Assembly: GCA_039024895.1 (NCBI GenBank)
Contig: JBCCPJ010000004.1
Location: forward strand, 1 to 64,000
Reading direction: 5' to 3'
Source: JAJDOD01 sp039024895
Lineage (GTDB): Bacteria; Pseudomonadota; Alphaproteobacteria; Rhodobacterales; Rhodobacteraceae
Length of the DNA stretch: 64,000 nucleotides
A model generated the notes under the pieces. The model saw only the letters and a program-made list of their open reading frames with translations, was not told the DNA's origin and did not search any database. Positions 16,624 to 25,955 of this stretch are shown piece after piece; the stretch's first letter is position 1; each line of letters starts with the position of its first letter. The position numbers were made by a program, and so were the translations under genes.

Positions 16624-17412
16624 ATGCGGATACTCATCACCAATGACGACGGCATCAACGCCCCCGGGCTGAAAGTGCTGGAAGAGATCGCCACCGAGAT
16701 TGCGGGCGAGGACGGCGAGGTCTGGACCGTGGCCCCTGCCTTCGAACAGTCGGGCGTCGGCCACTGTATCAGCTACACCCATCCGACCATGCTGTCGCAA
16801 TTCGGCCCCCGGCGCTTCGCGGCGGAAGGCTCGCCCGCCGATTGCGTGCTGGCTGCCGTCCACCAGGTGATGAAAGACGCACCCCCTGATCTCGTGTTGT
16901 CCGGGGTCAACCGGGGCAATAATGCAGGCGAGAACGTGCTTTACTCCGGCACCATCGGCGCCGCCATCGAAGCCGCGCTCCAAGGCTTGCCCGCCATCGC
17001 CCTCAGTCAGTTTTATGGCCCCGAAAACAACGCGCTCGACAATCCTTTTGAAGCTTCGCTCTTGCATGGCGTCGACTGCGTCCGGCGGTTACTGCGCCAC
17101 GGGCTTTGGGACGACAGCAACTACCGGCTGTTCTACAATGTGAACTTCCCGCCAATCCCCGCCAGCGCCGTCAAGGGCACGCGGATCACAACCCAGGGCT
17201 GGCGCGAAGACACGCAGATGGGCGTTGAGCCGCACCGGTCGCCCTCGGGGCGCATGTTCCTCTGGGTCAAGGGCGGCCCCCAGCACGCCCCGACAGGGCC
17301 CGGCACGGATGTGACCGCCAATCTCGACGGCTACATCTCGGTCACGCCACTCCGCGCAGACATGACCGCCCATGACACGATCGAAACCCTGCGGGACCGG
17401 ATCGACACATGA
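16624..17412 (+). CDS. surE: 5'/3'-nucleotidase SurE
   Basis: SurE dephosphorylates nucleoside 5'- and 3'-monophosphates and is linked to stationary-phase survival. The N-terminal metal site ILITNDDGINAPG (tandem Asp) and the second metal-binding region LSGVNRGNNAGENVLYSGTIGAA are intact. At 262 residues it has normal length. Its stop overlaps the start of pcm by 4 bases, giving the conserved surE-pcm-nlpD order known from many proteobacteria. Confidence 0.95.
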   Translation: MRILITNDDGINAPGLKVLEEIATEIAGEDGEVWTVAPAFEQSGVGHCISYTHPTMLSQFGPRRFAAEGSPADCVLAAVHQVMKDAPPDLVLSGVNRGNNAGENVLYSGTIGAAIEAALQGLPAIALSQFYGPENNALDNPFEASLLHGVDCVRRLLRHGLWDDSNYRLFYNVNFPPIPASAVKGTRITTQGWREDTQMGVEPHRSPSGRMFLWVKGGPQHAPTGPGTDVTANLDGYISVTPLRADMTAHDTIETLRDRIDT

Positions 17413-18050
17413 CGCTCGATGCCGAAGCCAAAATGCAGTTCCTGTTCGCGCTGCGCTCCAAAGGGGTGATGGACAAGGCTGTTCTGGAAGCGATGGAAAA
17501 GATCGACCGGGGCGCTTTCGTCAAAGGTCTCTTCGCCGAACGCGCCTATGAGGACATGCCGCTTCCCATCGCCTGCGGCCAGACGATCAGTCAGCCTTCG
17601 GTGGTCGGGTTGATGACCCAGGCGCTCAAGGTTGAACCTCGCCACAAGGTGTTGGAGATTGGCACGGGCTCGGGCTACCAGGCGGCGGTCCTGAGCCAGC
17701 TCGCGCGCCGTGTCTACACGCTCGACCGTCACAAGCGGCTGGTGACCGAGGCGCAAGCCGTGTTCGATGCGATCGATCTTGCCAACATCACCGCCATCGC
17801 CGCCGATGGCACCCGCGGCCTGCCGGAACAAGCGCCGTTCGACCGCATCCTCATCACCGCCGCAGCAGAAGACCCGCCCGGCCCCCTTCTGGCGGAGTTG
17901 AAGGTTGGCGGGATTATGGTGGTGCCCGTTGGCCAATCCGATGCCGTTCAAGCCCTGATCAAAGTCACCCGGACCGAGACGAGCTATGACTATGCCGAAC
18001 TGCGACAGGTGCGTTTTGTGCCCCTGGTCGAGGGCATGGGCGCGGATTGA
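17409..18050 (+). CDS. pcm: Protein-L-isoaspartate O-methyltransferase
   Basis: Repairs isoaspartyl residues in damaged proteins by AdoMet-dependent methylation. Signature regions are seen: AYEDMPLPIACGQTISQP (substrate loop, residues about 45-62) and the AdoMet motif LEIGTGSGYQAAVLSQLA near residue 80, plus ILITAAAEDPP. The length of 213 residues is standard. It is translationally coupled to surE through ATGA. Confidence 0.94.
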   Translation: MTLDAEAKMQFLFALRSKGVMDKAVLEAMEKIDRGAFVKGLFAERAYEDMPLPIACGQTISQPSVVGLMTQALKVEPRHKVLEIGTGSGYQAAVLSQLARRVYTLDRHKRLVTEAQAVFDAIDLANITAIAADGTRGLPEQAPFDRILITAAAEDPPGPLLAELKVGGIMVVPVGQSDAVQALIKVTRTETSYDYAELRQVRFVPLVEGMGAD

Positions 18051-18224
18051 CGCGGCAAAAGCCCGCGAATTCCATACAAAAGAGCCACAAGAAAGCTGGA
18101 TCACACACCCCAAGAGGTGTTAACATCTTGTGGAATGGCAGGCACACGCGTCCTACATATGGCGTTTTGTGCAAAAGACGGTCCCGGAAGAGGGCCGCAT
18201 CATTGGTTGAGGAGTTGGCAGATT

Positions 18225-19391
18225 ATGGCACGCACGACTTTGAAGTTCCTTCTCGCAAGCGGTGTACTCACACTGGCCGGATGCGGCGGCGGTGGTACGG
18301 GGGGCGGCTTTTTGAGCGGTCTCGATTTGGACCTCCGGGGGGCCTCAGGGCAGCTCGACACGTCGGATGCCGCGCGCAACGCGTCGGTCTCCAAACCGGC
18401 GCCCGATGACCGGGGCGTCGTTTCTTATCCCGGCTACCAGGTCGCGTTGGCCCGGCGCGGCGATACCGTGCGCACGGTCGCAGCGCGGATTGGCCTGCCG
18501 GCGGAGGAACTTGCGCGCCACAATACGCTGCCCGACAGCGTCGTGCTGCGGGAAGGCGAAGTGCTCGCCCTGCCCCGGCGCGTGCCCGAAGCGCCCCAGT
18601 CCTTTGGGACAGGCGGAGAAGTCGATGTGGTCACCATGGCGGGCAACGCGATTGAGAACGCCAACACCGCGCCAGGGGCGGCACCTTTGGGCGGCGAACC
18701 GACGCGCCACCGGGTGCGCCCGGGCGAAACCGCCTTTTCCATCGCGCGCAGCTACGGTGTGCCTGTTGCAGAACTGGCGGATTGGAACGGCCTTGGTCCC
18801 GATCTCGCCCTGCGGGTCGGGCAATACTTGCTGATCCCCCTCGCGGCCGCGCCCGTCGGGGGCGAGGATGTCCGGGTTGCTTCTATCGAGCAGCCTGGCC
18901 TTGGCAGCAGCACACCGGTTCCCCCTTCCGCCGCGCGGCCCCTACCGACTGAGGTTGTGGAACCTGTCGCCGTCGCGCCACAGGCCAAACCCGAGCCGAA
19001 ACCGGAACCCCTCGCCGACCGACAGACCGCCGCCTCCGACACGGCAAAACTCGCCATGCCGGTGCAAGGCAGCATCATCCGCCCCTATGAGAAGGGCGAG
19101 AATGAAGGCATCGGTATATCAGCCAATGCGGGCAGTCAGGTCGTGGCCGCCGATGATGGCACCATCGCCGCGATCACTCGCGACACGGATCAGGTGCCGA
19201 TCCTCGTGATCCGCCACGCCAATAACCTGCTGACCGTCTATGCGGGTGTCGATGAAATCGCCGTGGAAAAAGGCGACGCCGTCCGGCGCGGCGATCAAAT
19301 CGCCGTTGTGCGCGCCGCAGCGCCGCCATTCCTGCATTTCGAAGTGCGCGAAGGTTTCGACAGTGTGGACCCTGCCCCCTATCTGAACTGA
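18225..19391 (+). CDS. NlpD-like LysM/LytM lipoprotein
   Basis: A 388-residue outer-membrane lipoprotein of the NlpD type. Start ATG 18225 gives a lipoprotein signal ending in LAGC (C20). Two LysM domains follow (around RRGDTVRTVAARIG and RVRPGETAFSIARSYG), then a Pro-rich linker, then a C-terminal M23/LytM domain from PVQGSIIRPY to PAPYLN. The zinc ligands of active M23 peptidases (HxxxD and a full HxH) are not present: the first site reads GIGISANAG and only FLHFEV remains. The domain is therefore degenerate, as in NlpD and EnvC, which activate amidases rather than cut peptidoglycan. The surE-pcm-nlpD context supports this. Confidence 0.87.
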   Translation: MARTTLKFLLASGVLTLAGCGGGGTGGGFLSGLDLDLRGASGQLDTSDAARNASVSKPAPDDRGVVSYPGYQVALARRGDTVRTVAARIGLPAEELARHNTLPDSVVLREGEVLALPRRVPEAPQSFGTGGEVDVVTMAGNAIENANTAPGAAPLGGEPTRHRVRPGETAFSIARSYGVPVAELADWNGLGPDLALRVGQYLLIPLAAAPVGGEDVRVASIEQPGLGSSTPVPPSAARPLPTEVVEPVAVAPQAKPEPKPEPLADRQTAASDTAKLAMPVQGSIIRPYEKGENEGIGISANAGSQVVAADDGTIAAITRDTDQVPILVIRHANNLLTVYAGVDEIAVEKGDAVRRGDQIAVVRAAAPPFLHFEVREGFDSVDPAPYLN

Positions 19392-19534
19392 TCTCCCGGC
19401 CACGAGGTTTTACGTTTTTATAGCGCGTCGCCGTTGACCCGAAAGATCGCGTTACGCTTTTCGTGTGCGTCCTACGGAAAGGCTGCGAATAAGTGATTCA
19501 GCTTTGGGACGAAGTGCTTTAGCGTGGTCTGACC

Positions 19535-20923
19535 ATGTTCGACACGATTGCCATTCCCGTCTGGGCGCTATTGCTTTTTGGCCTGTTTGCCGCGCTGTCG
19601 ATCCTCGAACGTGTTATCGGCCCGTCGATCCGCTGGTTTCTGCGAAAGCGCGCGGAAAATGTCGTCGCCGAGTTGAACAAGCGGCTACAGCGCCCGATTG
19701 AGCCGTTCAAACTGGCGCGGCGCACTGACATGATCCAGCGCCTCAAATACGACCCGGAAGTGGCCGAGGCCATCGTTGCCCATGCCAGCGCGGAAGGGGT
19801 GCGTGAGGATGTCGCCTTCGAACAGGTGGAACGTTATGCCCGCGAAATCGTGCCGTCCTTCAGCGCAACGGCCTATTTCGGCTTTGGCACGCGGGCGTCA
19901 AAATGGCTGAGCCAAATGCTGTTCCGGGTTCGCCTCGGCGCGTTTGACGAGGACAACATCGCGGCCATCGACCCGGAAGCCACGGTGGTTTTCGTGATGA
20001 ACCACCGCTCCAATATGGATTACCTTTTGGTCACCTGGCTGGCAGCCGAACGCTCTGCCCTGTCCTATGCCGTGGGCGAATGGGCGCGGGTCTGGCCCCT
20101 CTCTGCCCTGATCCGCTCCATGGGCGCGTTCTTCATCCGCCGCCGGTCGCGCAGTCCGCTCTACCGAAAGGTCCTCGCGCGCTATGTGCAAATGGCGACG
20201 CAAGGGGGCGTGGCGCAAGCGGTGTTCCCCGAAGGCGGGCTATCGCTTGACGGGAAGATCGCGGAACCGAAGCTAGGGTTTCTGTCTTACATCGTTACCG
20301 GATTTGAGCCGGACGGGCGCGACGTGGTCTTTGTCCCCGTCGCCCTGAACTATGACCGGGTGCTCGAAGACCGTGTCCTGATCAAGGCCCATAGCGAAGG
20401 CACCCGAACCTTTCGGGCCGCGATCCCCACCGCGTTCGGTTTCTTTTTCCGGCATCTCGGCAAGAAGCTGCGGGGCACGTTCTACCGGTTCGGCTATGCG
20501 GCCGTTTCATTTGGCGAACCACTCTCGCTCGCGGCCTTCATGGGCACGCCGCACCAGGATACGACCGAAGCGCTCGGGGCGGAACTCAAGACACGGATCG
20601 AACGCATTGTGCCAATCCTCCCCGTCCCGCTGATTGCGGCCATTCTGGAGGCGCAAACCGGCCCGATCACGCGGGAGGCATTGAGCGCAGAAGTGGCCCT
20701 TTGGCACGAGAAACTGACTAGCACCACGGCCCATGTCCATATCCCGCGCGGGGACCTGGACTATGCGGTCGAGGCGGGTCTACGGCTTCTGCTTCTGCGC
20801 CGGCTTATCCGGGAAACGGAGGACGGTATCGTGGCTGTGAAGGACGAAACCGCCGTCCTCACGTTCTACGCCAACTCGATCCGCCACCTTGTGGTCGAGG
20901 CTCAGTGCGCCGCGCCCAACTGA
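19535..20923 (+). CDS. PlsB-like glycerol-3-phosphate/1-acylglycerol-3-phosphate acyltransferase
   Basis: A membrane-associated acyltransferase of phospholipid synthesis. The N-terminus has one hydrophobic helix (residues about 6-25). The catalytic H-x4-D is in NHRSNMDY near residue 152, and the glycerol-phosphate-binding block is FPEGGLSLDGK near residue 230. At 462 residues it is shorter than E. coli PlsB (about 800) but shares its acyltransferase block spacing. It is a single gene whose last 22 bases overlap the end of the convergent SulP transporter gene. Confidence 0.83.
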   Translation: MFDTIAIPVWALLLFGLFAALSILERVIGPSIRWFLRKRAENVVAELNKRLQRPIEPFKLARRTDMIQRLKYDPEVAEAIVAHASAEGVREDVAFEQVERYAREIVPSFSATAYFGFGTRASKWLSQMLFRVRLGAFDEDNIAAIDPEATVVFVMNHRSNMDYLLVTWLAAERSALSYAVGEWARVWPLSALIRSMGAFFIRRRSRSPLYRKVLARYVQMATQGGVAQAVFPEGGLSLDGKIAEPKLGFLSYIVTGFEPDGRDVVFVPVALNYDRVLEDRVLIKAHSEGTRTFRAAIPTAFGFFFRHLGKKLRGTFYRFGYAAVSFGEPLSLAAFMGTPHQDTTEALGAELKTRIERIVPILPVPLIAAILEAQTGPITREALSAEVALWHEKLTSTTAHVHIPRGDLDYAVEAGLRLLLLRRLIRETEDGIVAVKDETAVLTFYANSIRHLVVEAQCAAPN

Positions 20924-22554
20924 CCGACGCGCACGCCGTAGTCCACCGCAACCTGATAATCGGGGTCGTCGTCACTATCGACCATCAGGCTGCCCGCTTT
21001 GGTCAACAAGCGGTGGCAATCGCGGCTCAGGTGGCGCAGTTGTAGCGATTTGCCCGCTGCCTCGTATTTGGCCGCGACCGCTTCGATCGCGGTGAGTGCG
21101 GATTGGTCCACGACACGGCTTTCGGCAAAATCGACGATCACCAAGCTTGGGTCGCTGTCGGGCTTGAACAATTCGCTGAACCCTTCCGACGAGCCGAAAA
21201 ACAGCGGGCCCTGGACTTTGTAGACCTTGGCGCCCTCCGGCGTTTCATAGGTGGAGGCATTGATCCGCGTTGCGTTGTTCCAGGCATAGGCCAGCGCCGA
21301 GACGATAACGCCGACAAACACCGCTGTCGCGAGGTCATAGGCCACGGTCACACCGGTCACGAGTAGGATGACAAACGCATCGGTGAAGGGCACTTTCCGC
21401 AAGATCATGATGGAGTTCCAGGCGAAGGTGCCGATCACCACCATGAACATCACGCCCACCAACGCCGCGAGCGGGATTAGTTCGATCACCGGGCTTGCCA
21501 CGACGATGAAGGCCAGCAGGAACAGCGCCGCCGCAATACCCGCGACCCGCGTGCGCCCACCGGATTTCACGTTGATCATCGACTGTCCGATCATCGCACA
21601 ACCGCCCATGCCGCCGAAAAAGCCGGTGACGGTATTGGCCACGCCTTGCGCCACGCATTCCTGGCTGGCACCACCCCGCTTGTTGGTCATCTCGCCAACG
21701 AGGTTCAGGGTCAGCAGGCTTTCGATCAACCCGATGGCCGCCAGGATCAGCGCGTAAGGCAGGATGATCCAGAGCGTTTCCAGCGTGAAAGGCGCAAGCG
21801 GTGTCCCGTAAAGCCCCTCGCCCTCGCCAAACGGGTTGTGCCAGGATGGAAACCCGCCTTCGATGGAGGCCATATCGCCGACGCGGGGCACATCAAGACC
21901 CAGCACGATGACGATGATCGCGACGATACCGATCCCGGCCAAGGGCGCGGGAAATGCTTTCGTTACTTTCGGCATTACCCAGATGATCGCCATGGTCAGC
22001 GCGACCAGCGCGAGCATCAGGATCATCGGTGTGCCCGACAGCCATTCGCCACCGCCCATGCCATGGCCGGTGACTTCAAGCGTGTCCGGGTCTTTGAATT
22101 GGGTAAGTTGGGCGAGGAAAATAACAATCGCCAGACCGTTGACGAAGCCCAGCATTACAGGGTGCGGCACCAGTCGGATGAACTTCCCGAACCGCAAAAC
22201 CCCCGCTGAGATCTGAATCAAGCCCATTAAAATAACGGTCGCAAAGAGATACTCGACCCCGTGCTGGGCTACGAGGCTGACCATCACAACGGCGAGGGCG
22301 CCGGTTGCGCCCGATATCATGCCCGGTCGGCCACCGATAACCGCCGTGATGAGCCCGACGATAAAAGCCGCATACAACCCCACAAGCGGATGAACGCCCG
22401 CAACGAAGGCAAAGGCAACCGCCTCAGGAACCAACGCAAGGGCGACGGTCAGACCGGATAAAATCTCCACACGGATCTGGCCGGGCGTCATGCTGCCATT
22501 GTTGCGATCCAAAGTGGGCGGCTCGCCAAAAAAGGCGGTCAGGGCACGTTCCAT
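20902..22554 (-). CDS. SulP family inorganic anion transporter with STAS domain
   Basis: A 550-residue secondary transporter for sulfate, bicarbonate or a related anion. About 10-12 hydrophobic segments follow an N-terminal GQIRVEILSGLTVALALVPEAVAFAFVAGV, the SulP signature. The C-terminal STAS domain starts near residue 435 and includes LVIVDFAESRVVDQSALTAIEAV. No carbonic anhydrase gene is beside it, so the substrate (sulfate or bicarbonate) stays open. It converges on the acyltransferase gene with a 22-base overlap. Confidence 0.9.
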   Translation of the reverse strand: MERALTAFFGEPPTLDRNNGSMTPGQIRVEILSGLTVALALVPEAVAFAFVAGVHPLVGLYAAFIVGLITAVIGGRPGMISGATGALAVVMVSLVAQHGVEYLFATVILMGLIQISAGVLRFGKFIRLVPHPVMLGFVNGLAIVIFLAQLTQFKDPDTLEVTGHGMGGGEWLSGTPMILMLALVALTMAIIWVMPKVTKAFPAPLAGIGIVAIIVIVLGLDVPRVGDMASIEGGFPSWHNPFGEGEGLYGTPLAPFTLETLWIILPYALILAAIGLIESLLTLNLVGEMTNKRGGASQECVAQGVANTVTGFFGGMGGCAMIGQSMINVKSGGRTRVAGIAAALFLLAFIVVASPVIELIPLAALVGVMFMVVIGTFAWNSIMILRKVPFTDAFVILLVTGVTVAYDLATAVFVGVIVSALAYAWNNATRINASTYETPEGAKVYKVQGPLFFGSSEGFSELFKPDSDPSLVIVDFAESRVVDQSALTAIEAVAAKYEAAGKSLQLRHLSRDCHRLLTKAGSLMVDSDDDPDYQVAVDYGVRVGQLGAAH

Positions 22555-22690
22555 GAAGCTCCTGGGAGGTCGTTAGCGTTATCAACGCCTCCATATAGGC
22601 TGGATTTCATTAAAGCACGGTATTCGTTGGCATACCTGCCATGCGCTGAGGCAGACGGTGTCCCCATCTGGTCAGAGAGGACCCTGCCCT

Positions 22691-22750
22691 TCAGGCGCGT
22701 TCTACGTACTCCATCGCGCCTCAGGCGCGTTCGACATACTCCATCGTCTC
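22691..22750 (-). repeat. Tandem duplication of the efp 3' end
   Basis: Two 30-base units, 22691-22720 and 22721-22750, differ at only a few bases. Each encodes ATGGAGTA(C/T)GT(A/C)GAACGCGCCTGA, so the last codons of efp (MEYVERA and stop) occur twice in frame. Confidence 0.85.
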
Positions 22751-23284
22751 AGTATTGACGATGATCGCCTCGTCTCCGCCGACGAAGGGGGGAATCATCA
22801 CGCGGACACCATTGTCCAAAACGGCAGGTTTGAAAGAGTTGGCCGCCGTCTGGCCTTTGACGACCGGTTCCGTCTCAACCACCGTACAGGTCACTTTCTG
22901 CGGCAAAGATGCGCTTAGCGCTTCGCTTTCGTAATATTCGATCTGAATCACCATGCCGTCCTGGAGAAACGGACGCCGGTCGCCCAGAATGTCGGCGGGC
23001 AACTCGATTTGCTCGAACGTCTCATTATCCATGAAAACCAGCATACCGTCCGATTCGTAGAGGAATTGCTGGTCTTTTTGCTCCAAACGCACCCGTTCCA
23101 CCTTATCCGCCGAGCGGAAACGCTCGTTCAGTTTCGACCCGTTGCGGAGGTTCTTCAGTTCGACCTGCGCAAACGCCCCGCCCTTACCGGGCTTCACATG
23201 GTCAACCTTCACCGCGGCCCACAGACCATCGTTATGCTCCAGAACATTGCCTGGTCGTATCTCATTCCCGTTGATCTTTGGCAT
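22721..23284 (-). CDS. efp: Elongation factor P
   Basis: EF-P relieves ribosome stalling at polyproline stretches by binding near the peptidyl-tRNA site. The 187-residue protein has the full three-domain pattern; the tip loop of domain I reads KPGKGGA with K34 as the residue that EpmA-type enzymes modify. The C-terminal signature TAANSFKPAVLDNGVRVMIPPFV is intact. An in-frame duplicate of its last codons follows the stop. Confidence 0.96.
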   Translation of the reverse strand: MPKINGNEIRPGNVLEHNDGLWAAVKVDHVKPGKGGAFAQVELKNLRNGSKLNERFRSADKVERVRLEQKDQQFLYESDGMLVFMDNETFEQIELPADILGDRRPFLQDGMVIQIEYYESEALSASLPQKVTCTVVETEPVVKGQTAANSFKPAVLDNGVRVMIPPFVGGDEAIIVNTETMEYVERA

Positions 23285-23387
23285 CCACGTAAACCCATGT
23301 TTTTGTTGAATCGTAAGCCAAAATCCCTATATTCCACCAAACAACGCCCCGCAAGACGGGCAAAAAACCTGGGGAGGAAGGCATTGA

Positions 23388-23404
23388 TATGCACTCAGTG
23401 CATA
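23388..23404. promoter_or_regulatory. Perfect 17-bp palindrome between efp and the 23504 gene
   Basis: TATGCACT-C-AGTGCATA is a perfect dyad. It overlaps the possible start codon of a 31-codon frame and lies about 100 bases upstream of both a conserved small gene and the efp start, so it could be an operator or an mRNA hairpin that hides that start codon. Confidence 0.45.
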
Positions 23405-23484
23405 GCAGGCATTCCAAAAAAGAAAGACAAAACGCGTCATGGAACCGTCATAACCGACGGACGCCACAAGATGCGGTAAGTTGA
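23389..23484 (+). CDS. Possible small basic peptide (31 residues)
   Basis: A short frame from ATG 23389 to TGA 23484 with a good GGAGGAAGG site 7-8 bases upstream. The peptide is very basic and polar (MHSVHSRHSKKERQ, then Arg- and Asn-rich). It ends 19 bases before the start of the next gene, so it could be a leader peptide or the first gene of a two-gene unit. The start codon lies in a perfect palindrome. There is no homology I recognise; the ribosome site is the main support. Confidence 0.35.
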   Translation: MHSVHSRHSKKERQNASWNRHNRRTPQDAVS

Positions 23485-23503
23485 ACAAAAAGAAGGACCA
23501 AGC

Positions 23504-23839
23504 ATGGCAGATTTTGTGGACGGCACGGCATTCAATCACGAGCAGGGCAATCGCGCGCGCAAGCTGTTTGCGGCCGTTGTTCTGGCAGCCCTCGATGACG
23601 CCATCGCCGACGACAAGAAGTACGGCAACGGTCCGGAGCAGATCGCCCGTTGGGCGCGGTCCCGCGACGGTCGTGAAGTACTGTCCTGCGCGGGCATCGA
23701 CCCGAACGAGCGCGTGGTCAAAGGATTGATGGACTTCGTGGGGAAAGGCGTGCGGACATCTGTCGCCCTGTCGCGCGAAGAAAGCGAACGTCGCAACGCC
23801 GCGGAAGCCGCAGCGGAAGACGCCCGTCGCGCCGCCTAA
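23504..23839 (+). CDS. Small conserved protein (resembles DUF6280)
   Basis: A 111-residue acidic, helical cytosolic protein with no signal peptide or membrane segment. It resembles a highly conserved small Rhodobacterales family that I recall as DUF6280 (MADFVDGTAFNHEQGN start, RARKLFAAVVLAALDDAIADD, then ARWARSRDGREVL). The C-terminus is a charged Ala/Glu/Arg-rich tail. An AGAAGGA site precedes the ATG. It is followed by a strong intrinsic terminator. Function unknown. Confidence 0.72.
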   Translation: MADFVDGTAFNHEQGNRARKLFAAVVLAALDDAIADDKKYGNGPEQIARWARSRDGREVLSCAGIDPNERVVKGLMDFVGKGVRTSVALSREESERRNAAEAAAEDARRAA

Positions 23840-23904
23840 CAGGTCAGACGATCGAGCCCATGCGCCCAACACGTGGGCGCGGGCTCAAAAGCTCTCAGGA
23901 CATG

Positions 23905-23940
23905 AAAAAAGACGCGCTCCACCGGGGCGCGTTTTTTCTT
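23905..23940. terminator. Bidirectional intrinsic terminator
   Basis: ACGCGCTCC-ACC-GGGGCGCGT forms a stable stem flanked by A6 on the left and T6 on the right, so it can end both the plus-strand small gene and the convergent minus-strand histidine kinase gene. Confidence 0.85.
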
Positions 23941-23953
23941 TCGGTATCCCAAC

Positions 23954-25945
23954 TTAAGATGCCAGCGCCTGCGCAATCGCCTTTGCCAACTCGCCAGGCG
24001 GCGCTGGCTTCTGAAGCAGCGGGGCCTGCACGGCGCCCATTTCGGTGGCGGTGAACCCGGTATAGCCAGAGGTGTAAAGAACCGGGATCTCAGGATGAAG
24101 CGCGCGCACCCGTCGCGCCAGTTCAAAGCCACCTATATTGCCGGGCATCACCACATCCGTCAGGAGAAGATCGAACGTCGCACCGTTCTCTACCAGTTCC
24201 AGCGCATGTTGACCGGACTCGGCGGCGAGGACGAAATAGCCAAGGTTCTTCAACACAGTCGTCAGCATATCCGTCAGGATGGGTTCATCCTCGGCGATCA
24301 GGATCGTCTCGCCGCTTCCGAGTTGAATTTCTTCCTCCGGCACGCGCTGCGCGCGCCCGCCATCTTGCGTTCCGCGCGGCAGGGTCATCTGGATATTCGT
24401 GCCCATGCCCTCTTCTGAATAGACGCGCAAATCACCATCGGCCTGACGCACGAACCCATAGACCATCGCGAGACCGAGGCCGGTGCCCGAGTTTGAGTTC
24501 TTCGTTGTGAAAAACGGGTCCGTACAACGTGCAAGCGTTTCGCGGTCCATGCCCGGGCCGTTGTCCGTTACGCTGATCTCAACGTAGCGATAGCTCGACC
24601 CATCGGCGGGCGGCGCCTCAGTGCTAACCTGTTTATCGTCAAGCTCCCGGTTGGGCGACCTTGCGGAACGCGCCCGGACCTCGATGCGATTGCCTTGACC
24701 TGACCGTAAGATCGCATCGCAACTGTTCAGAACCAGGTTCATCAACGCCGTCTCCAATTGGGTCTGGTCGCAAAAGTGCCGGAGATTGTCATCGCTGACA
24801 GTGGTTTCAATCTCGATCTGCGCCTCAATCATCGGGCGCACCAAACGGCCAAACTCGGCGAACACTTCGGACGTAGCCCGAACCGAGGCATGGCCCGGCT
24901 GTCGTCGCGCAAAGGCCAGAAGCCGGGACGTGAGCGTTCGGCCCCGCTGTATCGTGTTTGCCGCCGTTTCAAGATAACTGTTCCGCTTTTCAGGATCGGT
25001 TGCCTTTTTCGCCAAATCGACGGCGTAAAATTGCGAGGCCAACAGGTTGTTGAAATCATGGGCGATGCCACCCGTCAGTTGCCCGAGGGCATCGAGACGG
25101 CTCTTGCGCTCCACCACCTGCCGATTGCGTTCTTCGTTGGAGATATCGTCAATCACCAGCACCACATGGATGGGGCTTTCTTTATTCTCGACGGTTGCGC
25201 TGGACACGCGCACATAGCGCCGGTCGTCCCCCGATTGCAGTCGGCGCATCAGGTGGGTTTCGTTGCGCAGCTCATGCCCGGATATGGCGCGCCGCACCGG
25301 GTCCGCGCTCGCGTCCAATGGCGCCAATACCTCCGCGTCCAGAAAACGCAGGTTCTCGGGCCAATGAAACGGTGTCTTTTCCGAGATGCTGCCCAACATG
25401 TGCCGGGCACGATTGTTGATGCGCAGGATGCGCCCTTCGACATCCAGGGCAACAATCCCGCTCATGGTCGCATTGAAAACCGTTTCAAGCTCATCGCGGA
25501 CAATGGCTGCCTCGCGCTCTTGAACTTTCTGGCGGCTCACATCGTTATGGGCCCCCAAAAGGCGGATCGGCTCGCCAGCCTCGTCTCGGATCGCAACACC
25601 TCGGCACCGCACCCAGGCGGTGGAACCATCGGCGCATTTGTAGCGCACGATCTGGTCATAGGGGTGGTTTGGATCGGCGAGGTGCTTTTCCAGATTGTCC
25701 TGCGCGGCGGCCAGGTCCGCAGGAAAAATGAGGCCCATCCACTCGGAGGCCAAATGTTTCTTGGTCGCCGGGTCAAATCCGAAGGTGCGCCAGAATTCCG
25801 GGCTCATATATTCATGTTCCGGGTTTTCTAGGTCCCAGTACCAGAAACCATCGAGCGACCCTTCGCGGATGAACTGCCAAATACTACCATCTTTGAGAAG
25901 CAGCTCTTCGAGTTCGGCCTCAAGGTAGTTTTTGGTTGCATTCAT
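23954..25945 (-). CDS. Hybrid sensor histidine kinase (PAS-PAS-HisKA-HATPase-REC)
   Basis: A 663-residue soluble hybrid kinase. PAS 1 spans about residues 25-140 (with a GFWYWDLENP start and a PAC segment ending GAHNDVSRQ), and PAS 2 about 150-270. The H box is GGIAHDFNNLLA with H296. The ATPase has VTDNGPGMD and GTGLGLAMVYG. The C-terminal receiver has D597 in LLLTDVVMPG. No membrane segment is visible, so it likely senses a cytosolic signal such as redox, light or a metabolite; a cysteine typical of LOV domains is not evident. No output regulator gene is adjacent. An inverted repeat precedes the gene. Confidence 0.9.
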   Translation of the reverse strand: MNATKNYLEAELEELLLKDGSIWQFIREGSLDGFWYWDLENPEHEYMSPEFWRTFGFDPATKKHLASEWMGLIFPADLAAAQDNLEKHLADPNHPYDQIVRYKCADGSTAWVRCRGVAIRDEAGEPIRLLGAHNDVSRQKVQEREAAIVRDELETVFNATMSGIVALDVEGRILRINNRARHMLGSISEKTPFHWPENLRFLDAEVLAPLDASADPVRRAISGHELRNETHLMRRLQSGDDRRYVRVSSATVENKESPIHVVLVIDDISNEERNRQVVERKSRLDALGQLTGGIAHDFNNLLASQFYAVDLAKKATDPEKRNSYLETAANTIQRGRTLTSRLLAFARRQPGHASVRATSEVFAEFGRLVRPMIEAQIEIETTVSDDNLRHFCDQTQLETALMNLVLNSCDAILRSGQGNRIEVRARSARSPNRELDDKQVSTEAPPADGSSYRYVEISVTDNGPGMDRETLARCTDPFFTTKNSNSGTGLGLAMVYGFVRQADGDLRVYSEEGMGTNIQMTLPRGTQDGGRAQRVPEEEIQLGSGETILIAEDEPILTDMLTTVLKNLGYFVLAAESGQHALELVENGATFDLLLTDVVMPGNIGGFELARRVRALHPEIPVLYTSGYTGFTATEMGAVQAPLLQKPAPPGELAKAIAQALAS

Positions 25946-25955
25946 ATCGCATCAA

